A stretch of DNA of 64,000 nucleotides, from the NCBI GenBank assembly GCA_027943335.1, contig BSBK01000765.1, positions 1,456,001 through 1,520,000 of the forward strand, in the 5' to 3' direction. Positions within the stretch are counted from its first letter, which is position 1. Every line of letters begins with the position of its first letter. The notes beneath the pieces are model-generated. The model saw only the letters and a program-made list of their open reading frames with translations, searched no databases and was not told the DNA's origin. This document shows positions 62,661-64,000 of the stretch, in pieces. This stretch comes from Chamaecyparis obtusa (Eukaryota; Streptophyta; Pinopsida; Cupressales; Cupressaceae). The position numbers and the translations under genes are program-made.

Positions 62661-62887
62661 TCAATATATGCATTATTACTTAAACTGAAGAGTACTCTAA
62701 ATAATATGTCATTGTGGAGTTCTGATTGCTTCCAATTTGATATACGCTTGTTCTACTTATGTATCCAGCATCATGTAAGAAAAGTTGATGCTTTTAAAAT
62801 AGATTCATTTAGCCATGAAATGCCTGTGCATGTTACATACAAGATTCCAAGGCCCAAAACTGATTACTCATTATAATTCATGTACAG
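62661..62887 (+). other. Probable intron or flank of the captured gene fragment
   Basis: No open coding sequence. The end (ttataattcatgtacag) fits a splice acceptor before the exon-like frame at 62888. Confidence 0.35.
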
Positions 62888-63184
62888 AATGATAATCAAC
62901 CACAACGAGGCATGCGTAGGCGCTGCTTAGATTTTGAGGCATCAGAAGCTCGTAGAAGAAACTTGACCAATGGCTCATGGAATGCAACAAACTTATTGCC
63001 TAAAACAGGAGCATTGGTAACCACAGATGATGGTTCTAAAAAGAACACTTCACCATCAATGTCACGTGAGGGAACTGCAATTTCTGATGGCAAGCAACTT
63101 GTAGTATATAAGAGAGATGCAGGTACAGATGCTGGGAGAAGTTCCCAATCTTTATCTGTTGGACAGTTTTCATCTGCAAAATAG
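62888..63184 (+). pseudogene. Gene fragment: exon resembling TSO1/CPP-type CXC protein
   Basis: After a plausible acceptor AG the frame is open for 98 codons: NDNQPQRGMRRRCLDFEA, then SEARRRNLTNGSWNATNLLP and a Ser/Thr-rich end (KKNTSPSMSREGTAISDG), stopping at 63184. The motif GMRRRCLDFE is, from memory, the conserved short element N-terminal to the CXC domains of plant TSO1/CPP-like proteins, nuclear DNA-binding regulators of cell division and flower development. The Cys-rich domains themselves are not in the window. The fragment lies between repeats, so it is likely a captured exon, not a working gene. The match rests on a short motif. Confidence 0.5.
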
Positions 63185-63714
63185 ATTATAAAAACATGAA
63201 AATATATCAGAGATGTTTGATATTGATACAAAACAACACAGATTCATTTCTTCGTACACCTGTATATCATAAAAATCCTTGCACACTTCGAAAAATTGTA
63301 TTGCCTTTTACTTACTCAAAAGTAATTTACATAAAGCAGTCATTTGATTAACATGGATCCTAATATTCACAAGTACATGGTCATGTGCTCCATCGTAGCA
63401 TCTTATAGATTTAGATCTGTTCTCTGAAATAATTCAATGTTTTGTTTACAATCCACAAAAGAAATATTTTCCCTCGTCTACTTAATCCTAAACAAAAGGC
63501 CATATAGCAATATAGATAGAACTATATAATAGAAACCATAAACAATGGTAACCTTAGCAGCAGCAAGAAATTGTTGCAAAAACTTTACCTTATCATACCC
63601 AGATTGTTGCTTTGCCTGGCGGAGGGAAATTTGATCAGTAAAATTGACACAGAGTATGTTGTCTCCATTGTCATGCTGGATAACAAAACACCAACTTTAA
63701 TGGGCATGTACTGT
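63185..63714. other. Non-coding flank of the gene fragment
   Basis: AT-rich, no clear exon. On the minus strand about 63540-63630 reads QAKQQSGYDKVKFLQQFLAA between plausible splice sites, which might be chance or another captured exon. Confidence 0.3.
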
Positions 63715-64000
63715 CCCTTATGTAATTGCCACTTGAATGCATTGCTATTGAACCACATTAATGCTTTTTTCCTTCAACAAATGAGGACAGTCACTGTAAA
63801 GACAACATGATAATGTACACTCACTGTAAGGATAGTCACAAATGAGGAAATCTCAGAGTGATTATCCCTTGTGTAATTGCCGCTTGAATACATTGCTATT
63901 GAACCACATTAATGCTTTTTTCCTTCAACAAATGAGGACAGTCACTGTAAAGACAACATGATAATGTACACTCACTGTAAGGATAGTCACAAATGAGGAA
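63715..64000 (+). repeat. Tandem repeat, 151-bp period, running off the window
   Basis: Copies begin with ccctt(a/g)tgtaattgcc at 63715 and 63866, a period of 151 bp. Each includes gaaccacattaatgc, caacaaatgagga, cactgtaaagacaacatgat and aatgtacactcactgtaagg. The same unit occurs at 62190-62340 and forms both palindrome arms. The array continues past the right edge. Confidence 0.9.

Overview
This window looks like intergenic DNA from a very large plant nuclear genome, probably a gymnosperm such as a conifer. That is an inference from three things: 64 kb without one intact host gene, deep nesting of old LTR retrotransposons, and the plant type of every recognisable family (LINE with EN-RT-RNase H, DUF659-type hAT, BED/hAT, chromovirus-like Ty3/Gypsy, Ty1/Copia with initiator-Met-tRNA primer sites, CACTA-like subterminal repeats). 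Almost every coding region is broken by stops and frameshifts. I found no rRNA, tRNA, CRISPR array or operon.

Left part (1-11.9 kb): a broken coiled-coil reading frame of unknown family (1-1014); a nearly full-length minus-strand LINE (about 2.2-8.24 kb); and a plus-strand hAT transposase pseudogene that still has two recognisable introns (8.41-10.77 kb).

First nest (11.87-36.8 kb): a Copia-like element carrying only gag (Copia-1) was split by a minus-strand LTR element at 12440-33922. The 5-bp target duplication GTTGC is on both sides, and the gag frame continues across the site. That LTR element has no pol that I can see but carries its own degenerate proline-rich reading frame. A chromovirus-like Gypsy element (Gypsy-1, 14710-25137) then landed inside it.

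Middle (38.0-41.5 kb): a large fold-back structure with inverted arms of about 1.3-1.55 kb. The arms contain short tandem repeats and surround a loop of about 0.6 kb. A second, minus-strand BED/hAT transposase pseudogene lies at 42.99-45.92 kb.

Second nest (47.27-57.46 kb): Gypsy-2 (target duplication AAACT) is interrupted in its RT region by a fairly intact minus-strand Copia element (Copia-3, 49934-55533, target duplication GATTA). Copia-3 looks like the youngest insertion but carries a substitution at the third catalytic residue of integrase.

Right end (57.5-64.0 kb): an LTR-like minus-strand fragment, the 5' part of another Copia (Copia-2), a CG-rich block resembling CACTA subterminal repeats, a near-perfect palindrome with 184-nt arms, a fragment resembling an exon of a TSO1/CPP-type CXC gene, and a 151-bp tandem repeat running off the window. 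This cluster and the fold-back element are the most unusual parts. No undescribed system with working genes was found.
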